64,000 nt of DNA. Origin: CAJPPJ01 sp963545265 (lineage in GTDB: Bacteria > Bacillota_I > Bacilli_A > RF39 > UBA660). The position numbers were made by a program, and so were the translations under genes. Location: assembly GCA_963545265.1 (NCBI GenBank), contig CAUUHY010000001.1, positions 83,720 through 147,719 of the forward strand. The letters run 5' to 3'. Below the pieces are notes generated by a model. The model was given only the letters and a program-made list of their open reading frames with translations, was not told the origin of the DNA and did no database searches. Below are positions 53,073 through 63,000 of this stretch, piece by piece (positions within the stretch are counted from its first letter, which is position 1; each line of letters opens with the position of its first letter).

Positions 53073-54477
53073 GAAAACAATTGGACTTGAAGTACACGTT
53101 GAATTAAATACTAATTCGAAGTTTTTCTCATCATCTTTAAATAATTATAATTCACTTCCTAATCATAATGTTAACTATATTGATTTAGCATATCCTGGAA
53201 CACTTCCAACACTTAATAAAGAAGCGATAAATCAAGGTATTAGAGCAGCTATTTTACTTAATGCAAGTATTAATAAAGAGATGCATTTTGATAGAAAAAA
53301 TTATTTTTATCCAGATATACCTAAAAACTATCAAATAACTCAAAATACAACTCCAATAGGAGTAAATGGTTATATAGAAATAGAATTAAACGGTGTTAAG
53401 AAAAAGATAAGAATACATGATCTTCACTTAGAAGAAGATACAGCTAAAAGTATTCATAAGGAAGATAAAAGTTATTTAGATTTTAATAGAGCAGGACTTC
53501 CACTTTTAGAAATCGTTTCAGAAGCAGATATGGAAAGTGGAGAAGAAGCAGTTCTTTACTTAGAAAAATTAAGAGAATTATTTTTATATGCAGGAATATC
53601 TGATTGTAAGATAGAAGAAGGTAGCATGAGATGTGATGCTAATATTTCTATTAGTAAGACAGATAAACTTGGAACAAAAGTTGAAATTAAAAATATAGGA
53701 TCTATTTCTAATGTAGGTATAGCAATAGATAAAGAAGCTAAAAGACAAGAAGAATTACTTACAAAAGGTGAAGTAATAAAAGAACAAACTAGAAGATATG
53801 ACGATAATCTAAAAGATACTGTTTTAATGAGATATAAAGAAACAGGAAACGATTATAGATACTTTAAAGAAGCAGATATACCTATGTTTTATTTAACAGA
53901 TGAAGAAATAGAAGAGATAAAAAATAGTTTACCTATGACTGCTGAAAAACTTAGAAAAGTATTTAAAGAAAATGGTATTTTAGATATTAATATAGAAAAA
54001 TTAATTAAGAATAAAGATTATTCTTTAATGTTAAGTAAAATAATAGATAAAAATTATTCTTTAGTTATAGCAAGTAACTTATTACTAGGTCCAGTATCAC
54101 AATATTTAAATGAAACAAGTAAAAATATTTTAGATACTTTACTTGATATAGATAGATTTGAAAAAATCTTAAAAGCATTTTCTAATGAAGAAATAGATAA
54201 TAAGATGTTTAAAGATATGTTAAAAGACTTTATGGAAAATGAAGAAGATGTTGAATTAATAATAAAAAATTATAAATCTTCTTTGATGGATACTGATACT
54301 TTAAGAGAAATTATTGTTGAAATAATTAATAATAGTAAGAGTGAAGTAGAAGAGATAAAAACAGGAAACGAAAGAAAAATTCAATACTTAGTTGGTCAAA
54401 CTATGAAGAAAACATCTGGTAAAGTTAGTCCTAAGAGTATTAATGAAATAATAAATGAAGAATTAGGAAAACTATAA
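53065..54477 (+). CDS. gatB: Glutamyl/aspartyl-tRNA amidotransferase subunit B
   Basis: 470 residues: TIGLEVHVELNTNSKFFSSS start, HFDRKNYFYPDIPKNYQITQ, and a C-terminal YqeY-like tail (KKTSGKVSPKSINEIINEEL). Kinase and transamidase subunit. The trio provides Gln-tRNA(Gln) and/or Asn-tRNA(Asn); no GlnRS seen in the window. Confidence 0.98.
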   Translation: MYKKTIGLEVHVELNTNSKFFSSSLNNYNSLPNHNVNYIDLAYPGTLPTLNKEAINQGIRAAILLNASINKEMHFDRKNYFYPDIPKNYQITQNTTPIGVNGYIEIELNGVKKKIRIHDLHLEEDTAKSIHKEDKSYLDFNRAGLPLLEIVSEADMESGEEAVLYLEKLRELFLYAGISDCKIEEGSMRCDANISISKTDKLGTKVEIKNIGSISNVGIAIDKEAKRQEELLTKGEVIKEQTRRYDDNLKDTVLMRYKETGNDYRYFKEADIPMFYLTDEEIEEIKNSLPMTAEKLRKVFKENGILDINIEKLIKNKDYSLMLSKIIDKNYSLVIASNLLLGPVSQYLNETSKNILDTLLDIDRFEKILKAFSNEEIDNKMFKDMLKDFMENEEDVELIIKNYKSSLMDTDTLREIIVEIINNSKSEVEEIKTGNERKIQYLVGQTMKKTSGKVSPKSINEIINEELGKL

Positions 54478-54511
54478 AATTTATAGTATAATTTTATAGT
54501 AGGTGAGGTAT

Positions 54512-54982
54512 ATGAATAGTATATTTAAATTAATGAAAAGAAATAAATTAACAACTATTATAATAATAATATATATAGTTTTTATATTTATTTTAGGAAT
54601 TGTTATGAATAGGTTTTTTGCAAAAAATGGACAACCTATTTATGGAGATAGATTAAAAGAAGTAGAAAAATTTCCGATAAACGAAGATAGTAAAAGAAAA
54701 GAAATTGAAAAAGATTTATTAGCTAGTGGAAAAATATCTTCAGTAGAATTTCAAGTAAGAGGAAGAACGTTAAATTTTGTTATAAAAGTTAAAAATGATG
54801 TAAATAAAGATGATGCTAAAAAAATAGCAGAAAGTGTTACAAAATACTTTAAAGCTGAAGAATTAAATGTATATTCAATAGAAGTTTTAGTAATGAAAGA
54901 TGATACTAATGCTAAAGATTTTCCAATAAATGCTACTAAACAATATGGTAGAGAAAACTTCTCTTGGACTAAGGATAGATAA
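54512..54982 (+). CDS. Membrane-anchored hypothetical protein
   Basis: 156 residues from ATG 54512 (GGTGAGG site; an earlier in-frame GTG is weaker). N-terminal helix (LTTIIIIIYIVFIFILGIVM), then an outer domain with repeated beta-alpha pattern (ISSVEFQVRGRTLNFVIKVK, DDAKKIAESVTKYFKAEELN, VYSIEVLVMKDD), possibly a ferredoxin-like fold. The next gene begins 1 base after the stop. Confidence 0.75.
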   Translation: MNSIFKLMKRNKLTTIIIIIYIVFIFILGIVMNRFFAKNGQPIYGDRLKEVEKFPINEDSKRKEIEKDLLASGKISSVEFQVRGRTLNFVIKVKNDVNKDDAKKIAESVTKYFKAEELNVYSIEVLVMKDDTNAKDFPINATKQYGRENFSWTKDR

Positions 54983-54983
54983 T

Positions 54984-57008
54984 ATGAATAATGTTAAAAA
55001 AATAATAATAGCTATAGTAAGTTTTTTATTAATTATATTTATAGCTTTAATATATTTTTATAATAAAGATGATTATAACTTGAATACTAGAGATAAAACT
55101 TATTTACAATCGATATCTAATGATAAAATTGATATAGAAACGATAAGTGATTATCCTGTATATAAAACGGTTAATTTAGAATTGTTAAAATATTTTAATG
55201 CAAAAACAAGTCTTAATTTCTTAGAAACAAGTTATTCTAAAGATTCTACACCATCAAAGAATTCTTATCGTTTTAGAACTTTAGGTATATCTGAAAATTT
55301 AAGCGATAAAGATTTGCTTTTAGTAAAAGATAATTATGTAGCACTTTCTAAACAATATACTAAAATCAATACTATTAAAGATTTTTCTAGCAAGACAGTT
55401 GGTGTATTAAATAAAGATTTAAATGATATAACATATTATTTAACAAGAGCAAGCAATATTACATATAAAGGATTCGATACAGCTGATGAATTGTTTAAAA
55501 GTTTAAATGATTCTAAGATTGATTTTGCAATTGTTCCAAAAACAAAATATTTAAACAATATACTTAAAAATAAATATTCAATTAATTATAATTTTCATGA
55601 ATTTTCATCTAAATTAGTTTTCACATTATCTGAAAATGACAATAAATTAAATGAAATATTCAAAAAGATATTTAAAACATTTATGAATGATAAATTTCAA
55701 AATATTTTAAATCAAAGTATTCTTGAATATTATAAAGAAATAGCTAATGTAAGTGACAAGGACATTACTTCTTTAACTTCTAAAACTTATACTTATGCTT
55801 ATGTAGAAAATGCTCCTTATGAAATAAAAAGCAAAGAAAAAATTAAGGGAATTAATGCAGAAATATTAGAAAACTTTACTAAAATAACTGGAATAGATAT
55901 AAAGTATGTAAAATATAATAAAGTAGCTGACTTAAAGAAAGCAATAGAAGATAAAAAAGTAGATATATTCTTTAATTACTATAATATTAGTTCTTCTGAG
56001 TATAGACAAATAGATAATAATTTTATTACATCATATGTAATATTGGTACCAGAAGATAGTAATGAAGTTATAAATTCAATTGAATCTTTAAAAGGAAAAG
56101 AGGTTTATTTTGTAAAAGATAGAGATATTTATAATGATTTTAAAGGGGTACAAAGTAATGTTCATTTCGTAGATAATGTAGTAGATATAGCAAAACAAGC
56201 TAAAGATAATTTTATAGTAATAGATAAAGAAGAATACAATTATTATAAAAACACAGTATTTAAAGGTCATAATATGATATATCAAGATTATTTGGTCAAA
56301 GATAGAACATTTATGGTTAAATCAACTGAAAAATTATTATTTGATGTCTTAAATTATACAGTTAATAATGCTTCATATTATGATAATAGAAATATTGGAG
56401 TAACACTTTTAAAATTAGATTTATTTAAGAATAGAACATTTAGCGAAATGTATATAATTATAATTTTAATTATCTTATCTCCATTTTTAGTTATATTTTT
56501 ATTTAGATATTTAAAAAATAAAAGAAAAATTAAGAAGCAACTATTAAAAGAAGAAAGACATAAATATATGGATTATTTAACTTCTTTAAAAAATAGAAAT
56601 TATTTAAGTTTTAATATAAGTTCTTGGAATGAATTAGAAGTGTTTCCTAAGGCTGTAATCGTAATAGATTTAAATAATATTAAATATATTAACGATAAAT
56701 ATGGTCATTTAGAGGGGGATAAAGAAATTAGAAAAGCTGCATCTGTTTTAATCAATACTCAACTTGAAAATAGTGAAATTATTAGAATAGATGGTAATGA
56801 ATTCTTAATTTATTTATTAGAATATAATGAAAGACAAATAGAAATCTATTCAAAAAAATTAAAAAGAGAATTAAAAAAATTACCACATTCATTTGGAGCA
56901 GCAATCGGATATAGTGTAATTAATAGTGAAGTTAAGAGTATAGAAGATGCAATAAATGAAGCATCGATAATGATGAGGAAAGATAAGAAAAATGAAAAAG
57001 AAAATTAA
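54984..57008 (+). CDS. Two extracellular solute-binding domains, membrane helix and degenerate GGDEF domain
   Basis: 674 residues from ATG 54984 (AAGGATAG upstream). A first helix (IIIAIVSFLLIIFIALIYFY) precedes two type 2 periplasmic-binding-like domains (SBP_bac_3 style, about 40-250 and 270-480, for example KTYTYAYVENAPYEIKSKEK). A membrane helix about 485-510 leads to a C-terminal GGDEF-fold region with DLNNIKYINDKYGHLEGDKE, matching the usual 'D.D.FK.iND..GH..GD'. The signature loop is RIDGNEF instead of RxGGDEF and the first motif has Asn for Asp, so cyclic-di-GMP synthesis is unlikely. Perhaps a receptor-type protein binding GTP or acting as a scaffold. Confidence 0.85.
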   Translation: MNNVKKIIIAIVSFLLIIFIALIYFYNKDDYNLNTRDKTYLQSISNDKIDIETISDYPVYKTVNLELLKYFNAKTSLNFLETSYSKDSTPSKNSYRFRTLGISENLSDKDLLLVKDNYVALSKQYTKINTIKDFSSKTVGVLNKDLNDITYYLTRASNITYKGFDTADELFKSLNDSKIDFAIVPKTKYLNNILKNKYSINYNFHEFSSKLVFTLSENDNKLNEIFKKIFKTFMNDKFQNILNQSILEYYKEIANVSDKDITSLTSKTYTYAYVENAPYEIKSKEKIKGINAEILENFTKITGIDIKYVKYNKVADLKKAIEDKKVDIFFNYYNISSSEYRQIDNNFITSYVILVPEDSNEVINSIESLKGKEVYFVKDRDIYNDFKGVQSNVHFVDNVVDIAKQAKDNFIVIDKEEYNYYKNTVFKGHNMIYQDYLVKDRTFMVKSTEKLLFDVLNYTVNNASYYDNRNIGVTLLKLDLFKNRTFSEMYIIIILIILSPFLVIFLFRYLKNKRKIKKQLLKEERHKYMDYLTSLKNRNYLSFNISSWNELEVFPKAVIVIDLNNIKYINDKYGHLEGDKEIRKAASVLINTQLENSEIIRIDGNEFLIYLLEYNERQIEIYSKKLKRELKKLPHSFGAAIGYSVINSEVKSIEDAINEASIMMRKDKKNEKEN

Positions 57009-59013
57009 AAGTTTCATAAATAAAATTAAAAATTTTGTTTTAGATAACAAAATCTTTTTCTTATTTGTAATTGTTAATGTAATAAACGATATGGTTTTAA
57101 GAGGTATTACATTTGGAAAGTTAGATAATTTATTTTCTATAGTACCTATATTATCTTCAGTTGCTTTAGTTACTTTAATATTATCTTTTGTTTATTTATT
57201 TAAAAAAGAATTTTCTAAAAAATTATATTTAATATCAATAACTGTTTTTTTAACACTTTTATGTATTATTAATTCATCATATTATAATTATTTTTCATCA
57301 TATACCTCTATTTCTCAATTAGTAACTACTAAATATTTAGGAGAAGTAAAAGATTCGTTAATTACAGTAGTAAAACTTAGAGATTTTATCTATTTAGTTT
57401 TACCAACTATATTAATAGCTTATATTTTAAAAACTAAATATAGATTTAGTAATACAAAAAACTTTAAAAATTTTTTGAAAGTTAATAATCTTACAGTTAT
57501 ATGCACAGTATTGTTTGCACTTAATTTAAAACCAGTAGATTATTCAAGATTAGTTAAACAGTGGAATAGAATTTATCTTGTAGAAAAATTTGGTTTATAT
57601 GTATATCATGTAAATGATGTGTTTCAAAGTGTTGAACCTAAGCTTATAGCTATATTTGGTTATGACAAAGCTAAGAGAAACTTTAATGATTATTATGCTA
57701 AAAGAACTGATGTTCAAAGTTATACAAATGAATATACAAATATATTTAAAGGTAAAAATCTAATATCAATTCATGGTGAATCTATTCAAAAATTTGTAAT
57801 AAATTTAAAAATAAATGGTAAAGAAGTAACACCTAATTTAAATAGATTAGTAAAAGAGGGAATGTATTTTTCAAATTATTATTCTCAAGTTAGTGTAGGT
57901 ACATCTTCAGATAGTGAATTTACAATAAATACATCTTTAATGCCTGCGAAAGTAGGGGTAGCGTTTGTTTCATATTTTGATAGAGAATATGTAACTATAC
58001 CTAAATTATTTAAATCACTAGGATATTACAATATGTCTTTTCATGCTAATAAGGGAGATTTTTGGAATAGAAACTCTATGTATAAGAGTTTAGGTTATGA
58101 TAAATTTTATGATCAAAAAGCATTTAATATAGATGAAACTATAGGTTTAGGTTTATCTGATAAATCATTCTTTAGACAGTTAACACCAATACTTAAAAAG
58201 GAAAATGATACTCATCAAAATTTCTATGCAACATTAATTATGCTTACTAATCATACACCTTTTCCTGATATATCTAGTTACTCTAAAGATCCATTAGATT
58301 TAAAGATGTATGTAACAGAAAATGGTGAAACAAAAGCTTATCCATATCTTGAAGGAACAGTTCTAGGAAGATATTTACAATCAGTTCATTATGCTGATGA
58401 AGCGCTTGGTGAACTTATGGAGCATTTAGAAACAAATGGTTTATTAGAAAATACAGTGTTGATGTTTTATGGAGATCATGATGCAAGACTTTCTTCAAGT
58501 GAATATAAGAGATTTTATAATTATGATTATAAGAATGATAAAACTTTAGATGAAACTGATCCAAATTATAAGAAATATGGTTATTATGAACATGAACTTA
58601 ATAGATCAGTACCATTTTTCTTCTGGTCTAAAAATGATAATCAAAAAATAAATAAAACTATTACTAATGTAATGGGAGCATATGATATTTTACCAACTTT
58701 AGGTAATATGTTTGGTTTTTATAATAAATATGCTTTAGGAAGCGACATATTTAATACAAATAACGATAATACTGTTATATTTCCTAATGGAAATTATGTA
58801 ACAAACAAAATATATTATAATTCTCAATCAGATGAAGCATATGATATAGAGAAAAAAGAAGTAATAGCAAAAGAATTAGAACCTAAAGAATATATAACTA
58901 AACGTACAAAAGAAACTGAAGAAAAATTAAATATTTCTAACGATATATTAGTATATAACTTACTTAAGAAAGTTGGTTTAAAAACTAATGATGAATTGAA
59001 GGTAGGAAAATGA
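56992..59013 (+). CDS. Lipoteichoic-acid-synthase-like sulfatase family protein
   Basis: 673 residues, overlapping the previous gene by 17 bases. Five N-terminal membrane helices (about 10-180), then an extracellular sulfatase-fold domain: KGKNLISIHGESIQKFVINL with the metal Glu, YSQVSVGTSSDSEFTINTSL with the catalytic Thr (about 303), FHANKGDFWNRNSMYKSLGY, and the metal site MFYGDHDARL. Transfers glycerol phosphate from phosphatidylglycerol to a growing chain. The first gene has Gly-Glu where most LtaS have Glu-Ser-x-Gln; family certain, exact polymer not. Confidence 0.92.
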   Translation: MKKKIKSFINKIKNFVLDNKIFFLFVIVNVINDMVLRGITFGKLDNLFSIVPILSSVALVTLILSFVYLFKKEFSKKLYLISITVFLTLLCIINSSYYNYFSSYTSISQLVTTKYLGEVKDSLITVVKLRDFIYLVLPTILIAYILKTKYRFSNTKNFKNFLKVNNLTVICTVLFALNLKPVDYSRLVKQWNRIYLVEKFGLYVYHVNDVFQSVEPKLIAIFGYDKAKRNFNDYYAKRTDVQSYTNEYTNIFKGKNLISIHGESIQKFVINLKINGKEVTPNLNRLVKEGMYFSNYYSQVSVGTSSDSEFTINTSLMPAKVGVAFVSYFDREYVTIPKLFKSLGYYNMSFHANKGDFWNRNSMYKSLGYDKFYDQKAFNIDETIGLGLSDKSFFRQLTPILKKENDTHQNFYATLIMLTNHTPFPDISSYSKDPLDLKMYVTENGETKAYPYLEGTVLGRYLQSVHYADEALGELMEHLETNGLLENTVLMFYGDHDARLSSSEYKRFYNYDYKNDKTLDETDPNYKKYGYYEHELNRSVPFFFWSKNDNQKINKTITNVMGAYDILPTLGNMFGFYNKYALGSDIFNTNNDNTVIFPNGNYVTNKIYYNSQSDEAYDIEKKEVIAKELEPKEYITKRTKETEEKLNISNDILVYNLLKKVGLKTNDELKVGK

Positions 59014-59591
59014 AAATAAGGCATATTATTAAATATACAACTATTGTTTTAATTATTATTCTTAGTTCTTTAGTTATATTTTTTGGATATAAATCATATA
59101 AAAAAATAACAGCTAAAAATGTAGTGAAAAAAGAAGTGGATGGAATAAAAGATTATCCATATAAACTTAATAATATATCTAGTTCTTTATATAAAAAGAA
59201 GTATGATGAATTGAAGAAAATTTTAATGGTTAAGAATCCTGATAAACAAGAATATGCTAGATTAGTAGCAGAACTTCATACTATTAAATTTTATAGTTTA
59301 GAAGATTTTGGACTAGAGTTTATTCATCCAAGTTTACATGAAAGTTATAAACTTAAAGCAAGTAATTCAGATTTATATAAGTTTTATGAAGAAAAACCAG
59401 AAATAGTAGATGTTAGTAGTAAAATAACTAAAAAAGAAGTTCAAACTAATAAATTAAAAGATTTAAATGGTTATGAAGTAGAGGTAGATATTAAATATAA
59501 AAAAGATTTAGGATATCCTACAAAAGTTATATATCAATTAATTAAATCTAATGATTTAATATATATAGTTAAAGAACATACTGAAAAATAA
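59010..59591 (+). CDS. Membrane-anchored hypothetical protein behind the LtaS-like gene
   Basis: 193 residues, ATGA overlap with the LtaS-like gene. One anchor helix (ITTIVLIIILSSLVIFFGYK region) and an outer charged domain with YARLVAELHTIKFYSLEDFG and KLKDLNGYEVEVDIKYKKDL. Because it is translationally coupled it may be an envelope accessory factor. Confidence 0.75.
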   Translation: MKIRHIIKYTTIVLIIILSSLVIFFGYKSYKKITAKNVVKKEVDGIKDYPYKLNNISSSLYKKKYDELKKILMVKNPDKQEYARLVAELHTIKFYSLEDFGLEFIHPSLHESYKLKASNSDLYKFYEEKPEIVDVSSKITKKEVQTNKLKDLNGYEVEVDIKYKKDLGYPTKVIYQLIKSNDLIYIVKEHTEK

Positions 59592-59595
59592 AATA

Positions 59596-59632
59596 AAAAG
59601 AGTAAATGTTAAAAAACTCTTTTTTTAATGTT
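59596..59632 (+). terminator. Weak terminator after 59591
   Basis: AAAAAGAGT / ACTCTTTTTTT imperfect stem 59596-59630. Confidence 0.6.
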
Positions 59633-59655
59633 AAAATTTTATTGGGGAATTATTT

Positions 59656-60447
59656 ATGTGTAGCAGTTTAGAGATATTAAATATAATTGTTAATATAATA
59701 AGTTTATTAATAGCTTTTTTTATAATAATGTTTAGTGTTATTAATTATTTAAAGAAAGAAGAAAAATCATTAATTACTATAATAAGAAGAAGCTTATTGA
59801 TAATTTTAATAGTTTTGTTAATTGTTTTAATAAAACTTGTTATTAATACAAATTTTTTTGCTTATAGTATTTTATCTTGTAAAAAAAACAATTTAATAAC
59901 TAACAATACATGTATTTATTTTCAAAATGAATATGAACAGTATAAATATGGAAAAGTAGAAGGAGCTAATATAAAAGACTATGGATGTGGACCAACATCA
60001 AGCGCTGTAGTTCTTTGTACTATGTTAAAAGATAATAGCTATGATCCAGTTAGAGTTACTAAAGAAATATGTGATATGAATGGTTGTAGTTCTAGTGGAA
60101 CTAATATGATTATTTTAATAAAATATTTAAATTCAAAAGGTCTTAAAACTACAGTACATGACATGTATTATAAAATAGGTAATTTTAATCATGAACAGGC
60201 AGAACAAGATATTTATACTGCTTTAAAAAATAATAACATGGTTATTTTACATACAGTTAATCATTTTTTTGTTATAAGTGGTTTAGAATCTGGAAAATTA
60301 AAAATAGTTCAAGTAGGAGATAGATTTCAAAGTGATTTTCTTTATAGTTATAAAGAATTAAGAGAAATGGTAGAAAAAATGAAAGTTTATAAAAATTATA
60401 AATTAGTAAACAGTTATATACAAGGATACATCATAGTATCTAGATAG
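59656..60447 (+). CDS. Membrane protein with C39-like cysteine peptidase domain
   Basis: 263 residues. Two N-terminal helices (about 8-30 and 44-66), then a C39-type (peptidase_C39_2) domain with DYGCGPTSSAVVL (nucleophile C111), NMIILIKYLNSKGLKT, VILHTVNHFFVISGLESGKL with His, and the following Asp in QVGDRF. In this group the outer domain cuts peptides or cross-links; several Firmicute proteins of this type are of unknown substrate. Stands before a VanZ-RDD gene, spacing 8 bp. Confidence 0.82.
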   Translation: MCSSLEILNIIVNIISLLIAFFIIMFSVINYLKKEEKSLITIIRRSLLIILIVLLIVLIKLVINTNFFAYSILSCKKNNLITNNTCIYFQNEYEQYKYGKVEGANIKDYGCGPTSSAVVLCTMLKDNSYDPVRVTKEICDMNGCSSSGTNMIILIKYLNSKGLKTTVHDMYYKIGNFNHEQAEQDIYTALKNNNMVILHTVNHFFVISGLESGKLKIVQVGDRFQSDFLYSYKELREMVEKMKVYKNYKLVNSYIQGYIIVSR

Positions 60448-60455
60448 GAGAAAAA

Positions 60456-61499
60456 ATGAATTATATATTTCCAATATTTTTAGCAATTTTAACACTTATA
60501 GTTATATCTTTTGTTTTATCTATTCCATATATGTTATATCAATATTTTAAATATGGTTCCATAGAAATATTTAAAACTTTAATATTTCTATCTTTTATAT
60601 TTTATTTAATATCTGCTTATTACTTAGTGATATTACCTTTACCAGATCAAGATAGTTTTGCAAAAATAAAAGGACCTTATCTTCAGTTAGAAGTTTTTCA
60701 TTTTGTAAAAGATTTTTTAAAATATACGGTTTTAAAACTTGATGATATCAAAACTTATTTACCAGCATTAAAACAAAATGTAGTATTACAACCTTTATTT
60801 AATATTTTTTTAACACTACCACTTGGTATTTATATAAAATTTTATAAAAAAGATAAAAAGATATTAAGCATATTTATAATATCTTTTTTAATATCTTTAT
60901 TTTATGAGTTAACTCAATTATCTGGTCTTTATTTTATATATCCACATCCTTATAGATTATTTGATGTTGATGATTTGTTATTAAATACATTTGGTGGTGT
61001 AATAGGTTATTTAATATCTCCATTTATTTTAAAATTTATTCCAAGTTTAGAAGAATTAAAAGAAAAAGCTATTGAAAATTCTAAAAAAGTCAGTTTATTA
61101 AGAAGATTATTTGCATTTTTATTAGATTATATTTTTGTAAATTTTATATACCTTCTAATATCCTTAATTTTTAGATTTAAGTTTAATTCATATATATTTA
61201 TTTTATTTTTAAGTATTTATTTAATTATAGTACCAATAATATTTAATAATTCTACACTTGCTATGAAAATAGTGCATTTAAAAATAACAAGTAATAATAA
61301 GTTAACAATATTAAAAATTATAAAAAGAGTATTTATGATGATTTTTATATTATTTTTAATACCTAGAATAAGTAAATTTTTTTATGTAGTAGATAATCAT
61401 AATTATTTTGTTAGTGCTTTCTTTTTTATTGCTAATTCTTTTTATATATTTATAGTATTTATATATTATATTTATAAAAAAAGATTTACTGTTTTATGA
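60456..61499 (+). CDS. VanZ-like and RDD-domain integral membrane protein
   Basis: 347 residues, AGGAGAAA site. The first 190 residues form a VanZ-like unit (five helices, with ILPLPDQDSF, SLFYELTQLSGLYFIYPHPY and FDVDDLLLNTFGGVIGYLIS, the typical 'E..Q......R..DvdDli.Nt.Ga..G'). From about residue 210 an RDD domain follows (LLRRLFAFLLDYIFVNFIYL with the Arg and Asp). Such fusions are common in Clostridia and Bacilli; function unclear, glycopeptide effect only by name. Confidence 0.88.
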   Translation: MNYIFPIFLAILTLIVISFVLSIPYMLYQYFKYGSIEIFKTLIFLSFIFYLISAYYLVILPLPDQDSFAKIKGPYLQLEVFHFVKDFLKYTVLKLDDIKTYLPALKQNVVLQPLFNIFLTLPLGIYIKFYKKDKKILSIFIISFLISLFYELTQLSGLYFIYPHPYRLFDVDDLLLNTFGGVIGYLISPFILKFIPSLEELKEKAIENSKKVSLLRRLFAFLLDYIFVNFIYLLISLIFRFKFNSYIFILFLSIYLIIVPIIFNNSTLAMKIVHLKITSNNKLTILKIIKRVFMMIFILFLIPRISKFFYVVDNHNYFVSAFFFIANSFYIFIVFIYYIYKKRFTVL

Positions 61500-61532
61500 A
61501 AAATATTCTGATACATATATAATATCAACGTT

Positions 61533-61563
61533 AAAAAAATAGAGTTTTTAAACTCTATTTTTA
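61533..61563. terminator. Bidirectional terminator
   Basis: AAAAAATAGAGTTT/AAACTCTATTTTT stem; serves the VanZ-RDD gene and the small minus-strand gene below. Confidence 0.85.
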
Positions 61564-61656
61564 ATTTATAAATGAACTTACTAGTCCTAAAATAATTGAT
61601 CCAAGCATAACTATGATAAAAATCCAGGACATAATTTTAATAATTTTCTTAAACAT
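61561..61656 (-). CDS. 31-residue single-helix membrane peptide
   Basis: On the minus strand ATG at 61656, AGAGGT seven bases upstream, product beginning MFKKIIKIMSWIFIIVMLG and ending SFIN. It has a basic N-terminus and a single hydrophobic helix, then the terminator at 61563. Good start, good stop and terminator support a real small gene, but no homologue is known to me. Confidence 0.6.
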   Translation of the reverse strand: MFKKIIKIMSWIFIIVMLGSIILGLVSSFIN

Positions 61657-61734
61657 TTTAATTACCTCTTGTTAATTATACATTATTTTTAAAATATTTA
61701 ATAATATTATTAATTGTGATAATATAAAAGTGAA

Positions 61735-62841
61735 ATGAAGAAGATAGTAGAAATAGAAAAATTAGATAATTTTGGAAGAGGAATAGCATATTTTAATGAT
61801 AAAATATGTTTTATTAAAAATACTTATCCCAAAGAACAAGTAAAAATAGAAATAATAAAAGAAACTAAAAATTATATAGAAGCAGAATCTAAGAATATAA
61901 TAATTAAATCAGAAGATAGAATAGATATAGAAAGTCCATTTTTATATTCAGGATTTCCTTTTATGAATTATAAAAGAGAAAAAGAGTTAGAATATAAAGA
62001 AAACTTAATAAAAGAATTATTTTCTAAATATACTAATAATATTAAAAATATAGTATATGTAGATAATTTAGATTATAGAAATAAGATTACTATATTTAAA
62101 GATAAAGAAAATATTGGTATTTTAAAAGAAAATTCTCATGAAATATTAAATGTTTCTGATTTATTATTTGTAAATAAGAGAATTAAAGAAGAATATAATT
62201 TAATAAAAAATGAAGAATTTAACAAATTAATGATTAGAACTAATGGCAAAGATGTAATAAAAATTTATGATGATAAAGATAATGATGATTATTTAATCGA
62301 TACACTTTTAAATTATAAATTTAAGATAAGAACTAAGTCTTTTTATCAAGTTAATAAAGAAATATGTAAAAAATTATATTTAAAAATTAAAGAATATTTA
62401 AATAAAGAAGATAAAGTATTAGATTTATATTCTGGTATATCTACTATAAGTATATGTATAAGTGATAAAGTAAAAGAAGTAGTAGGAGTAGAGATAAATA
62501 AAAGTTCATATTTAGATAGTATTGATAATATTAAGATGAATAATATATCTAATGTTAAATCATATAATATGGATGTTATAAATTACTTAGATAACTATAA
62601 GGATTTTAATATTATAATAGTAGATCCTCCAAGAAAGGGATTGGATAAGAAGCTAATAAATTATTTGAATAGTGATAAGTTAATTTATATATCTTGTAAT
62701 CCAATTACTTTAAAAAGAGATTTAGAATTATTAAAAGATAGATATAAAGTAGTAGAAATAACACCATTTGATATGTTTAGTAGAACGGCACATACTGAGG
62801 CAGTTACCCTTTTAGTTAAGTCAGGTACTGACGCAAACTAA
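61735..62841 (+). CDS. 23S rRNA/tRNA (uracil-5)-methyltransferase (TrmA/RlmCD family)
   Basis: 368 residues. N-terminal TRAM domain (EIEKLDNFGRGIAYFNDKIC), S-adenosylmethionine motif DKVLDLYSGISTISICISDK, VEINKSSYLDSIDN, DPPRKGLDKKL and nucleophile YISCNPITLKRDL (Cys about 320). The Fe-S cysteines between TRAM and the methylase (Cx5CxxC in RlmD) are missing, leaving ESPFLYSGFPFMNY. So it is an Fe-S-free member. The last 17 residues (LLVKSGTDAN region) are in a stretch richer in G+C, see the findings. Confidence 0.9.
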   Translation: MKKIVEIEKLDNFGRGIAYFNDKICFIKNTYPKEQVKIEIIKETKNYIEAESKNIIIKSEDRIDIESPFLYSGFPFMNYKREKELEYKENLIKELFSKYTNNIKNIVYVDNLDYRNKITIFKDKENIGILKENSHEILNVSDLLFVNKRIKEEYNLIKNEEFNKLMIRTNGKDVIKIYDDKDNDDYLIDTLLNYKFKIRTKSFYQVNKEICKKLYLKIKEYLNKEDKVLDLYSGISTISICISDKVKEVVGVEINKSSYLDSIDNIKMNNISNVKSYNMDVINYLDNYKDFNIIIVDPPRKGLDKKLINYLNSDKLIYISCNPITLKRDLELLKDRYKVVEITPFDMFSRTAHTEAVTLLVKSGTDAN

Positions 62842-63000
62842 AAGATGGTACTGCCCACGCGACAGCTGTCCAAGAGCTAGGAGCAAAGCGACATGGTGAT
62901 TGGAAACAGCGAACCGCTGAGTGTGTAGCTTTGCTAGTGAAAGCCTAGAAAGCTTGGTATGAATCAATAATGAAAAGCCTTGATTGTACGGCTTTTTTGT
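62842..63000 (+). other. Higher-GC non-coding patch after the methyltransferase, terminator at its end
   Basis: About 160 bp with many G and C (GGTACTGCCCACGCGACAGC and CGAACCGCTGAGTGTGTAGC) in contrast with the AT-rich surroundings. No open frame with a ribosome site. It ends with the terminator stem AAAAGCC/GGCTTTT (about 62972-62998). Foreign DNA joined to the 3' end of a methyltransferase gene is the likely reading. Confidence 0.5.
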
